64,000 nt of DNA from Flaviflexus ciconiae. Lineage in GTDB: Bacteria > Actinomycetota > Actinomycetes > Actinomycetales > Actinomycetaceae. How positions within the stretch are numbered: the first letter of the stretch is position 1; every line of letters begins with the position of its first letter. The stretch lies in NCBI RefSeq assembly GCF_003971195.1, contig NZ_CP034593.1, forward strand, positions 1,302,001-1,366,000, read 5' to 3'. Below are positions 8,778-17,359 of this stretch, piece after piece. The position numbers were made by a program, and so were the translations under genes. The notes beneath the pieces are model-generated. The model did not search any database, was not told the origin of the DNA, and was given only the letters and a program-made list of their open reading frames with translations.

Positions 8778-9652
8778 AGTTTCGTGCTCTGCCAGCGAAC
8801 CCAGCCGAGCGTGGCAAGTTCGAGATCATCGATCGTTCTCTTTGGTCCCGTCTGGACTGGCCTACGTACAAGCTCGACCTTGTCATAGCCGTTTACACTT
8901 TCGGCAAGGACGTTGTCGAAGCTATCGCCCAAGGAGCCGATCGAGGGTGTCGCGCCGATCTTGGCGCGACACTCCCCGTAGCGGATAGATGTCAATTGCG
9001 CGCCCGCATCTGAATGGCACCGCAGTTCCGGCAATTTTTTTCCACGAGACCAGGCCACCATCTCAATCACATCAAGTACAGTCTTAATCTTCATGTTCAA
9101 AGCTCCGCGCCAGCCGACGATCACGCGGTCGAACACGTCGATAATGAAGCACACATAGACAACACCCTGCCCCGTCGGAACGAGCGTGAGGTTGGTGACC
9201 CAGAGCCGGTTTGGCGCCTCAGTTCCAAACACCCGGTTCACCAGATCAGGATGTCGCACCACGTTCGAGCAAGGCTTGGTAGTCGTCACTCGTTACTCCC
9301 GACGCATATCCTCGACACCGAGTAAATTCATGAACCTGGCCGTCTGGTCACGGCCGATATCGATGCGAGCACGCTTCGCAACTTTCCAGAATTTGCGCAC
9401 ACCGTAGACGAAGTCGTTCTCCTCCCACAGTTCAAGTAGCTGCGGCGCAATCTCAGCATCACGGAGTTGTTGTGCTGAAGAAGGCCTACCGTTCGCGGCG
9501 TAATTCGTTGACAGGGCCACCTGCACGAAACTGCAAAGACACTCAACCCCGAGACAACGACCGGCCAAAGCATCATACTTATTCCAGTTGATGAAATCGA
9601 CTAGTTCTTGTGTCAGCGGCCCTGCCCCGCCCCAAAGAACGACGCAGCACAC
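8778..9652 (-). pseudogene. IS3-family transposase orfB (rve integrase core), broken
   Basis: The reading frame from 9652 gives the HTH_21-like part (LLELWEENDFVYGVRKFWK, then IGRDQTARFMNLLG), an in-frame TAA at 9293-9295, and then the integrase core in the same frame: APNRLWVTNLTLVPTG, VCFIIDVFDRVIVGWR, CHSDAGAQLTSIRY and a DSFDNVLAESVNG segment. The catalytic D, D and E of the DDE triad are recognisable. The C-terminal end stops at LGWVRWQSTK, where the ISL3 repeat begins, so the last 20-30 residues are lost. A stop codon plus truncation make it a pseudogene. Confidence 0.75.
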
Positions 9653-9930
9653 TTTAAGATTTCATTCGCACGATTGAGTTCTTGCACTTCTTACTCAAGT
9701 TCCTTCATACGTGTCTGCTCACCGGTAGTGATTGCGACCTTCACACCGTCATCAATGTCGGCCTGACAAACCCACGACCGCACCAATTCCACTGCGTACC
9801 CCAATTGATCGGCGACACCTCTCACGGTTCCCTGCGAAGTGCCAAGCTCCGCCCGCATCGTACACACCATCCTGACCACAGCAACCATCTCTTCAGCCAA
9901 GTAGCGGCGCGCCGTGTTCTTATGTTAGTT
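9615..9930 (-). pseudogene. IS3-family orfA remnant
   Basis: The open part (9691-9900) encodes an HTH-type orfA segment, ending QADIDDGVKVAITTGEQTRM then KELE. That matches the usual orfA end (RQAEID..., ER...IKELE) leading into a leucine-zipper segment. At the 5' end the phrase M-N-stop precedes KNTARRYLAEE, so the start region carries a nonsense codon. It belongs to the same element as the orfB at 8778-9652. Confidence 0.55.
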
Positions 9931-10174
9931 CATGCTCCCATTCCCTTTCCAAAGTCAGGAACTTACGACAAAACCGGGGTGCTTGAAGAACTTCGATTAG
10001 TTGAGTGGCGTTCGAGTGGTCGACCGAGTTGCCGGGTGATGAATCCTATCACCACTGGGCAGCCAACGCTTTCCAACGACAGGTCCAAAGACCTACTCTT
10101 AGAAGGCAACCATCTTGGTGCCGACTTTTCCAGACCGGGTTGCCCCTTCAACGACGTTATTGATTGGACCTTCC

Positions 10175-11407
10175 ATGCCCTCAGCACGCTCAGTTCCTCT
10201 GGCTCTCACGGCACTCGCGGCCGGTGGTTTTGCTGTGGGAACAACCGAGTTCGCTTCCATGAGCCTGATCCCATGGATTGCTACCGACCTTGGGGTGACC
10301 AATCCGCAAGCCGGATGGGCGGTGAGTGCGTACGCGATCGGTGTTGTTGTCGGAGCTCCCCTGCTGACAGCGTTGACGAGCAGAATGGACCGCAAGAACC
10401 TGCTCATTTGGTCGGCCGGGATCTTCTCAATGGGAAACCTGTTGACTGTCTTTGCCCAGGATCTACCAACCTTGCTCGCGGCTCGGTTCTTGACCGGGCT
10501 CCCCCACGGCATCACCCTCGGCATTGCCGCTGTCATCGCGGCCAGCCTCGTGAGCCCAGATAAGCGCGGCACCGCAATGGCCCGCACCATGCTCGGCCTC
10601 ACGATCGCCAACATTATTGGTGTGCCTGCCGCAACCTGGGTCGGTTCGACCTTCGGGTGGCGGTGGGCATACGTCATCATCGCCAGCATCGGGATCCTCA
10701 CTATCCTTGCTTTGCTCAAGTTCCTGCCCCCTGTGCCAGCATCGAGGACGTCCTCGGCACGCGCCGAGCTGAAGTCCATGACGCGCCTCCAGGTCTGGGT
10801 CCCGCTCCTTGCAGGCGCTGTTGGTTTTGGTGGTTCGTTCGCTTTCTACACGTACATCACGCCCACTATGACCGAGGTCGCGATGATCCCCGAACCGTAC
10901 CTACCCTGGGTTCTCGTTCTCTATGGGTGTGGCATGACGGTCGGGTCACTCGTTGCCGGCCCCTGCATCGACCGTTCCATCGACAAGTCGGCGCTCGCGG
11001 GAGTGTTGGGGATGGCGGTGATCCTTTCGCTCATGGTTGCCTTCATGCACATCTGGTACATCGTTCTCCCCCTCATGTTCCTCAACGCGATAGCCATGAG
11101 CCTCTTCACCACGGGCCTTCAGGCACGGCTCCTGCGGGCAGCAGCAGACGCTCCGAACATGAGTGCCGCCATGAACCATGCCGCCTTCAACGCGGCCAAT
11201 GCACTCGGCGCCTACCTGGGTGGTCTCGTTGTCACGGCGGGCTGGGGATACCGCGCACCGACCGCAATAGGTGTGCTACTGGCTCTTGTCGGCACGATCA
11301 TTCTCGTCATCGCACTCTTCTTCAATCGCCACAGCCACATTCCCACCTTCACCGCCCCGGACAGTGTCACCTCCGACAGAAACGATCTTGCCAAGGTCGA
11401 CCACTAA
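10175..11407 (+). CDS. MFS transporter, AraJ/NepI-like DHA1 family
   Basis: About 410 residues with twelve predicted membrane helices. It opens with the DHA1 signature region (LTALAAGGFAVGTTEF, then LIPWIATDLGV) and has the inter-helix MDRKN loop and the ARFLTGLPHGITLGIAAV helix 4. Members export sugars, nucleosides or drugs; the substrate here is open. The ATG at 10175 starts directly before helix 1 but has no clear ribosome-binding site. A TTG at 10115 has AGAAGG eight bases upstream and would add 20 residues, so the start is undecided. It stands alone behind the IS scars, and no terminator is evident. Confidence 0.85.
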   Translation: MPSARSVPLALTALAAGGFAVGTTEFASMSLIPWIATDLGVTNPQAGWAVSAYAIGVVVGAPLLTALTSRMDRKNLLIWSAGIFSMGNLLTVFAQDLPTLLAARFLTGLPHGITLGIAAVIAASLVSPDKRGTAMARTMLGLTIANIIGVPAATWVGSTFGWRWAYVIIASIGILTILALLKFLPPVPASRTSSARAELKSMTRLQVWVPLLAGAVGFGGSFAFYTYITPTMTEVAMIPEPYLPWVLVLYGCGMTVGSLVAGPCIDRSIDKSALAGVLGMAVILSLMVAFMHIWYIVLPLMFLNAIAMSLFTTGLQARLLRAAADAPNMSAAMNHAAFNAANALGAYLGGLVVTAGWGYRAPTAIGVLLALVGTIILVIALFFNRHSHIPTFTAPDSVTSDRNDLAKVDH

Positions 11408-12022
11408 CTACTGATCGAGTAAAAAACATCTTGAGCAGAACGGATGGCGTAACCGCAGCAGATCCTCCTATGACCGAAGATCATGGCAGCCGCGTCGAGT
11501 AGCACCGTATGGACTTCACGAACGCGCGCACGGTAGGTACCACCCTCCGAAGCGATTTCAAAGAGGCGATGATAGTTAACACTTACGATACTCTGACGGC
11601 AGTTCGGTAGACCCCTGCTGCGATCGAGAATGTCGAATCCGTCCCTGGCGGTAGTAGCGCAGGCTGATGCGAGCGAGCACGTGGCCGCACTAGCGCCGGC
11701 GTCGGCTCTTCAGAAGTAACCCGCTACAACCTCTTCCCCAGTGAATTGTGGGAGCTTCTCAAGGGCGAAATTGATGAGCGGGAAGCCATGGCACAGCAAC
11801 TGACTGCCTACCGTCAAGAAAAGGCGGCCGAACGGCACCGACAGAAGTCGCGGCTCTCTTCACGTTTTGGCTCTCTTCGCCTACCTCAAGACCTGAGCGA
11901 GCCTTCCAAGGCTTCGTTGTTGCGCCATCGCCTGGTTGGATACAGTTTGGCGTAACTCTGCGTGGCACGATATTGGGTGGTGGGCAATGAGTATTGTCAA
12001 CGCCAACAAGTCAGGCCGTTTG
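11408..12022. other. 615-bp region without a recognisable gene
   Basis: Between the MFS gene and SURF1. A short open frame at 11746-11955 (plus strand) gives a charged helical peptide (ELWELLKGEIDEREAMAQQL) that looks like a fragment of a larger, unrecognised protein. Nothing else here can be supported. Given the IS remnants nearby, it is probably eroded DNA. Confidence 0.4.
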
Positions 12023-12904
12023 CTATCCCCTTAATTTATTGTCCTCAGATTCACTGAGGAATTCTTCCGCCCACTCATCGAGCAGTTGCTCCTCGCGTTT
12101 CGACTTGACCGTGGAACGAAGGATTCGGAACCAGATAAATAGGGCAAAGCCCGCGAAGATCACCCATTCCACGGCGTAGGCAGCGTTTTGAAGGTTGAAG
12201 CCGCCCTCGTCGGTCGGCTTGGGCGGGGAGGCATGCTGAACGCCGTCGGCGCTCGTCCGCTGCGCCGTGAATTCAGCGGGTTCGCGATTATCGATCTGAG
12301 TTTGGTTCACGGATTCCGGGGTGAACTCGACAAGATAGCCGGAAAGGATCGGACCGCCCCAGGCGTTGACGAGCTCCGCTGGTGAGATAGAAACGGCGGT
12401 TTCTTTGGTCAGACCACCGATTGAATCCTCGGGTGCTGCAAGGTAGCCAAAGACCGTAACTTCACCAGAAGGCACCGCTGGAAGCGGCGCACCAGGCTCT
12501 ACCCAGCCACGGATAACGGGGACGGCGCCACCGGCATCCGGACCCTCGGTAACTGTCAATTCCGCAAGGACGAGTTCGGCGGGGTTGCTGTCGACCGCGC
12601 GGTCGAGAACGCGGAGCTGGTATTCGGAGAACGTGCCGGTCACATAAACCGGAGAAGCGTATTCATCCGCCCTCATGTTCGTCTGCAAACGCAGGGTTTC
12701 ATCGAGCGGCAGGGCCGGGCCCGACAGCTTCTCTTCGTGCTCGGCTGTGATTCTTTCGGCACCGCGAGCCGTGGCTCGTTCGAGCTGCCAGTAGCCGAGT
12801 CTGATGCAGACAGCCGCCGCGATAGCAAGGAGAATGAAGAGAACAATCATCTTGGGAGTGAGTGCTTCTCTCACCCAATCACTTCGCCGGCCACTCGTTG
12901 ACAT
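12023..12904 (-). CDS. SURF1 family protein (cytochrome oxidase biogenesis)
   Basis: 293 residues with the SURF1 layout. One membrane helix lies near the N-terminus (about 18-40) followed by the diagnostic LGYWQLERA. A periplasmic domain follows with the YASPVYVTGTF and VIRGWVEPG segments, then a second helix near the C-terminus (AVEWVIFAGFALFIWFRI) and a charged tail. SURF1 proteins help assemble haem-copper terminal oxidases, so the organism probably respires oxygen. It is divergent from pta, with about 100 bases between the starts that must hold both promoters. Confidence 0.88.
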   Translation of the reverse strand: MSTSGRRSDWVREALTPKMIVLFILLAIAAAVCIRLGYWQLERATARGAERITAEHEEKLSGPALPLDETLRLQTNMRADEYASPVYVTGTFSEYQLRVLDRAVDSNPAELVLAELTVTEGPDAGGAVPVIRGWVEPGAPLPAVPSGEVTVFGYLAAPEDSIGGLTKETAVSISPAELVNAWGGPILSGYLVEFTPESVNQTQIDNREPAEFTAQRTSADGVQHASPPKPTDEGGFNLQNAAYAVEWVIFAGFALFIWFRILRSTVKSKREEQLLDEWAEEFLSESEDNKLRG

Positions 12905-13004
12905 GGGACGATCCTATGTCACATTTGCCATGATCCAAGAAATTAGTGGGACTTATGGCGGATAATGGTTGTAAGATCTGAAGCTTCGCGGAAGGAAGAC
13001 GCTC

Positions 13005-14575
13005 GTGACTGACTCTCTGTACCTCGCCTCAACAGAACAGGTGACCGGAGGAATTGAAATTGCCCGACAGATAGTCGAGATCCTACGCACGTCCTACGAC
13101 AGGGTTGGCGTGTTCCGCCCCTACTACAACGGAACTCCGGAGGATGACGTCATCGTCAAGGAGTTCAACGCGGGCTACGGCACCGCACGCGATCACTACT
13201 TCGAAGATGAAGCGTCCGCCATGAACGCCATCATTCGTGCCTACCGCAAGTACTCTCTCGACTACGACGCCGTTCTTGTTGTTGGACACACCCAGGGTGA
13301 CCCGGTTAACCCGGGCCTGATTTCCCGTTCTGGACGCACCGCCGCCAACCTTGGCACGACCGTCGCAATTGTTGCCGACGGCAGCAAGCGAAGCGTTGAG
13401 CGTACCGCAGGCTACATTGATCTCGCGGCGGCTGAAATGTCGGGGCACACGTTCCGGTTAGCGCCGTCGTTGTCCTTCAGGCCCAGGACGGTATCCGCGA
13501 GGAAATCACCGCCGACCACCCGGAGGTTCCCGTCTTCACGGACAGGATCGACGAGTCGATCCTTGAGGTGTTCAAGCAGAAGCCGACCATCCGCACCCCC
13601 CTCGTGTTCCAGTCGGAGCTCATGGAGCGCGCCCGAGTTCAGCGCAGGCGGATTGTCCTGCCGGAGGCCGACGACGATCGCGTTCTCCAGGCTGCATCAA
13701 TCATCCTCACCAACGACGTCTCCGACATCGTCTTCATTGGCGACGAAAAGACTATCCGCGAGCGCGCAAACAACCGCGGCTACAACATCGACGATGCTCT
13801 CATTGTTGATCCGGCGGATCCCGCCTATCTGTCTCGCTACGTTCCGGAGCTGGCCCGCCTGCGCGCCAAGAAGGGCATGACGGAAGAGCAGGCCGCCGAG
13901 AAGCTCAAGGACCTCTCCTACTTTGCGACGATGATGGTTCACATGGGTGATGCTGACGGCATGGTTTCGGGCGCGAACCACACGACCGCCGAGACAATCA
14001 TTCCGTCGTTCCAGATCATTAAGACGAAGCCGGACACCTCGATTGTGTCATCGGTGTTCTTGATGCTCATGGCTGACCGGGTTCTGGTGTACGGCGACTG
14101 CGCTGTTAACACGAACCCGACTCCGGCCCAGCTTGCCGACATCACCGTCTCCTCCGCGGAGACCGCGATCCAGTTCGGTGTGGACCCCCGTATCGCACTT
14201 CTTTCTTACTCGTCGGGCGCTTCGGGCACGGGCGCCGATGTTGAGGCCGTTGTTGAGGCAACGAGGCTTGCTCGCGAGAAGAACCCGGATCTGCTCATTG
14301 AAGGCCCGATCCAGTATGACGCTGCGGTTGACCCGAACGTCGCCAGGAAGAAGATGCCAGACTCCCCCGTTGCTGGCAGGGCCAATGTGTTTATCTTCCC
14401 GTCACTAAACGCTGGCAACATTGGCTACAAGGCCGTTCAGCGTTCCTCGGGTGTCGTGGCCGTTGGCCCGATCCTGCAGGGTCTCAACAAGCCCGTGAAC
14501 GATCTTTCCCGCGGTGCCCTGGTGGATGACATTGTCAACACCATCGCTATCACGGCCGTCCAAGCACAGAACTAG
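13005..14575 (+). CDS. pta: phosphate acetyltransferase, frameshifted as read
   Basis: Interconverts acetyl-CoA and acetyl phosphate, partner of ackA downstream. The C-terminal PTA domain (about 13600-14575) is complete, with RRIVLPEADDDRVLQAA, MVSGANHTTAETI and GPILQGLNKPVNDLSRG. The shorter N-terminal domain (about 185 residues) begins TDSLYLASTEQVTGG. The frame breaks at the GGGG run at 13442-13445: upstream ends LAAAEMSG, and the -1 frame resumes AHVPVSAVVVLQAQDGIREEI. One extra G restores a protein of about 523 residues. The GTG at 13005 has GGAAGGAAG just upstream. The ackA start follows 15 bases after the stop, so they form an operon. Sequencing error is the simplest reading. Confidence 0.9.
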
Positions 14576-14590
14576 CTCGAAAGGCAATTC

Positions 14591-15769
14591 ATGACAGTCC
14601 TCGTCATCAACTCCGGCTCCTCCTCTATCAAGTACCAGCTCGTCGATCCGGAGTCGGGCGATGCGATCGCGGTCGGCCTTGTCGAGCAGATCGGCGAGTC
14701 CTCTTCCCATGTGAAGCACACCTATCAGGGTGAGAAGCACGAATACGACCTTGTTCTTGCCGACCACGGGGAGGGCCTGCGTTTCGTTCTCAACCTGTTC
14801 GAGAAGATTGGTCCTCAGCTGTCCGAGGCCGGCATCAAGGCCGTCGGTCACCGCGTTGTCCAGGGCGGTAACCACTTCGATGGTCCGGCGCTTGTCACCG
14901 ATGAGGTCCGTGACCTCGTTGAGGAGCTTGCTCCGCTCGCTCCTCTGCACAACCCCGCGAACCTCCGCGGTATTGATGTTGCTCGCGAGCTTCTCGATGT
15001 TCCGCACGTTGTCGTCTTCGACACGGCCTTCTTCCAGACCCTGCCCGAGGAGGCTGCCCGCTACGCTCTGAACCGCGAGGTTGCAGACAAGTACGCTGTG
15101 CGCCGCTACGGCGCGCACGGCACCTCCCACCAGTTCGTGTCACAGAAGGTTGCCGAGTTCACGGGCCGGGACGATCTCAAGCAGATCGTCCTTCACCTCG
15201 GCAACGGCGCATCCGTCTCCGCGGTTGTAAACGGTGAAGCCGTTGACACCTCGATGGGTCTTACCCCGCTCGAGGGTCTGGTCATGGGAACCCGCACGGG
15301 CGATATAGACCCTGCTGTTATCTTCCACCTGAGCCGCGTTGGTGGCATGAATGTTGGCGAGCTCGACAACCTGTTCAACAAGCAGTCGGGCCTTAAGGGC
15401 CTGGCCGGTGAGAACGATATGAGGGCCGTGTGGGCTCTCGCGAACGGTGGCGACAAGTTCGCCCGCGAGGCGCTCGACATTTACGTCCACCGCCTCGTCA
15501 AGTACATCGGTTCCTATGCCGCTGTCATGGGTGGCCTGGACACGATTGCCTTCACCGCAGGCATTGGCGAGAACGACGAGTTGCTTCGCGCCGAGGTCAT
15601 CGAGCGTCTCAACTCGTTCGGCATCAAGCTCGACCTGGAAGCCAATGACGTCCGTAGCGACGACATCCGCCAGATCTCGACGGACGACTCGTCCGTCCAG
15701 GTCCTCATCGTTCCCACGAACGAAGAGCTCGCCATCGCCCGTCAAGCCATGGACGTCATCAGCAGGTAG
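14591..15769 (+). CDS. ackA: acetate kinase
   Basis: 392 residues, full length for the family. It phosphorylates acetate, or makes ATP from acetyl phosphate in overflow or fermentative metabolism. The N-terminal signature VLVINSGSSSIKYQL is perfect, HNPANLRGIDVAR matches the second, and the phosphate-binding loops (LHLGNGASVSAVVNGEAVDTS, in part) and the GLDTIAFTAGIGEND segment are present. GAAAGG precedes the ATG. It is co-transcribed with pta and ends at a strong terminator. Confidence 0.96.
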   Translation: MTVLVINSGSSSIKYQLVDPESGDAIAVGLVEQIGESSSHVKHTYQGEKHEYDLVLADHGEGLRFVLNLFEKIGPQLSEAGIKAVGHRVVQGGNHFDGPALVTDEVRDLVEELAPLAPLHNPANLRGIDVARELLDVPHVVVFDTAFFQTLPEEAARYALNREVADKYAVRRYGAHGTSHQFVSQKVAEFTGRDDLKQIVLHLGNGASVSAVVNGEAVDTSMGLTPLEGLVMGTRTGDIDPAVIFHLSRVGGMNVGELDNLFNKQSGLKGLAGENDMRAVWALANGGDKFAREALDIYVHRLVKYIGSYAAVMGGLDTIAFTAGIGENDELLRAEVIERLNSFGIKLDLEANDVRSDDIRQISTDDSSVQVLIVPTNEELAIARQAMDVISR

Positions 15770-15812
15770 CCCAAACGAAGAAGCGCTCACAAAAGTCAGC
15801 TTCCTTCTCTCA

Positions 15813-15842
15813 CCGGTGGCCAGGATTCGTCCTGGCCACCGG
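15813..15842 (+). terminator. pta-ackA terminator
   Basis: A perfect 13-bp stem (CCGGTGGCCAGGA at 15813-15825, with 15830-15842) closed by a TTCG loop and followed by CCGTTTCCC. It lies 44 bases past the ackA stop. The rest of 15770-16088 holds nothing else I can support apart from the promoter region of the next gene. Confidence 0.8.
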
Positions 15843-16088
15843 CCGTTTCCCTACTCCTTGCTAGCTCTTTCAGTAGCTTTTTCACAAGATCCCAGGTCAA
15901 GCTATAGCGGTTTGCGTACCGCCTGCCGGGATAGTTACACCCTTTCCACCCGCGGCACGCTTCAGGATATTCACGCCAGCCAGTTGTCGGTGCTGGGCAT
16001 CCGGCTCTACCCGGATATCGGGTTCCCATGTCTTCTGCCGGGGGTAGTGTTGGAATGGCAGGTACCTAGTTGAAAGAGATGATGGGTA

Positions 16089-17237
16089 ATGTTCCTCAGC
16101 GCTGACCTCCTTGACCGTATTCACTCCCGTGCAGACGAGGTGGATAAGAACAATGTCTTTCCCGATGAGGACCTGAAGGAACTGAAGGACGCAGGTTATC
16201 TGACCGCCTATGTTCCCAAGGAGTACGGCGGGGGCGGACTAACCACGGAAGAGATCTGCGTTGAGCAGACTCGCCTCGCCCAAGCAGCACCGTCCACTGC
16301 TCTTGCCATCAACATGCACCAGATCATCGTTGGCCTCGGTCGTCACCTGGTCGCTAACGGCATGGACTCCGGCAAGCAGATCCTCGAGGGTGCCATGGCC
16401 GGGGACGTGTTCGCCTTCGGCATCTCCGAACCCGGTAACGACCTTGTTCTCTTTGGCTCGATCTCCGAGGCCCGTCCCGACGGGGAGGGCGGATACTCCT
16501 TCCACGGCCTCAAGGTCTTCACGTCCCTGTCCCCCGTATGGACGAAGCTCATGACGTTTGCTCGCGACGATACGGGCGAAGATGGTCCCCACTCGGTTTT
16601 CGCCATCCTGAACCGCGAGGACGGCGGGTTCACAATCAAGGATGACTGGGACACCCTGGGCATGAGGGGAACACAGTCAAACTCGACGTTGCTTGAAGGT
16701 GCGCATGCACCCGCCTCCCAGGTCCTCCAACGCGTTGCTCCCGGGCCCTCCTATGAGCCGGTGATCTTCGGTATCTTCGCCTACTTCGAGGTCTTCCTTG
16801 GAGCCACCTACCTTGGCATCGGCAACCGAGCCATTGAAGTTGCGGCCGAGAAGGTCAAGACCCGCAAGTCCGTCCTCCACCAGGACGTATACGCCAACGA
16901 CCCGGACATTAGGTGGCGGCTCTCGGGAGCAGCTCTCCGCATGAACTCGGCAACTGCGGAGATCACCCTCCTCGCACGAGATCTCGATGAAGGAAGGGAC
17001 CGCGGCGCCCTCTGGTACCCGCAGCTTTCCGCCGGTAAGAACGCTGCCGCGGAAGCCTCCCTCTACGCGGTCGACCAGGCGATCCGCTCCAGCGGTGGAT
17101 CCTCCTACTCAAACTCCAACGAACTCTCCCGCCTCCACAGGGACGTTCTCGCCGGCCTCTTCCAGCCCTCCGACCAGGAATCCCTCCACGGCTCGTGGGC
17201 CAACGTCGTGCTCGGTCCCATCGAGGAGAAGGACTGA
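16089..17237 (+). CDS. acyl-CoA dehydrogenase family protein
   Basis: 382 residues with the three acyl-CoA dehydrogenase domains: N-terminal helical (YVPKEYGGGGLTTEEICVEQ), middle beta (FAFGISEPGND, then GYSFHGLKVFTSLSP, DDWDTLGMRGTQSNS) and C-terminal helical (YLGIGNRAIEVAAEKV). Members are FAD-dependent and oxidise acyl-CoA thioesters or related substrates. The substrate cannot be read off, and I could not assign the catalytic base. It may be linked to the neighbouring hydroxyacyl-CoA dehydratase activase gene in amino-acid or fatty-acid breakdown, but that is inference. The ATG at 16089 has GAAAGAGATGATGG upstream. It ends against a hairpin shared with the convergent gene. Confidence 0.85.
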   Translation: MFLSADLLDRIHSRADEVDKNNVFPDEDLKELKDAGYLTAYVPKEYGGGGLTTEEICVEQTRLAQAAPSTALAINMHQIIVGLGRHLVANGMDSGKQILEGAMAGDVFAFGISEPGNDLVLFGSISEARPDGEGGYSFHGLKVFTSLSPVWTKLMTFARDDTGEDGPHSVFAILNREDGGFTIKDDWDTLGMRGTQSNSTLLEGAHAPASQVLQRVAPGPSYEPVIFGIFAYFEVFLGATYLGIGNRAIEVAAEKVKTRKSVLHQDVYANDPDIRWRLSGAALRMNSATAEITLLARDLDEGRDRGALWYPQLSAGKNAAAEASLYAVDQAIRSSGGSSYSNSNELSRLHRDVLAGLFQPSDQESLHGSWANVVLGPIEEKD

Positions 17238-17294
17238 GGCGGTTCAGCCAGAAGGTACTCCCTAGCTCGTCCAGTTAAATAACGAAGAACGAGG

Positions 17295-17325
17295 TGCGGG
17301 TCGAATCCTTGATATTCGACCCGCA
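17295..17325. terminator. bidirectional terminator hairpin
   Basis: A 12-bp perfect stem (TGCGGGTCGAAT at 17295-17306, with 17314-17325), extended by three more pairs around a single bulge (GAG/CTC). It lies between the convergent acyl-CoA dehydrogenase and activase genes and can serve both. Confidence 0.65.
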
Positions 17326-17359
17326 CTCGTCTCGCAAAGCGACTACAACTCCATGGACG

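Larger units (their letters stand above)
8778..9945 (-). mobile_element. IS3-family insertion sequence remnant
   Basis: A two-gene IS3-type arrangement on the minus strand: orfA remnant at about 9620-9930, orfB from about 9650 down to 8778. orfB is cut exactly where the ISL3 right inverted repeat begins, so the ISL3 element inserted into it or a deletion joined them. I could not find terminal inverted repeats for this element. Confidence 0.6.

Noticed and set aside
8251..8988. 245-residue plus-strand ORF as an intact gene
   Set aside because: Only its middle matches an ISL3 transposase. The ends are in wrong frames, and the last part lies in IS3 DNA on the other strand.
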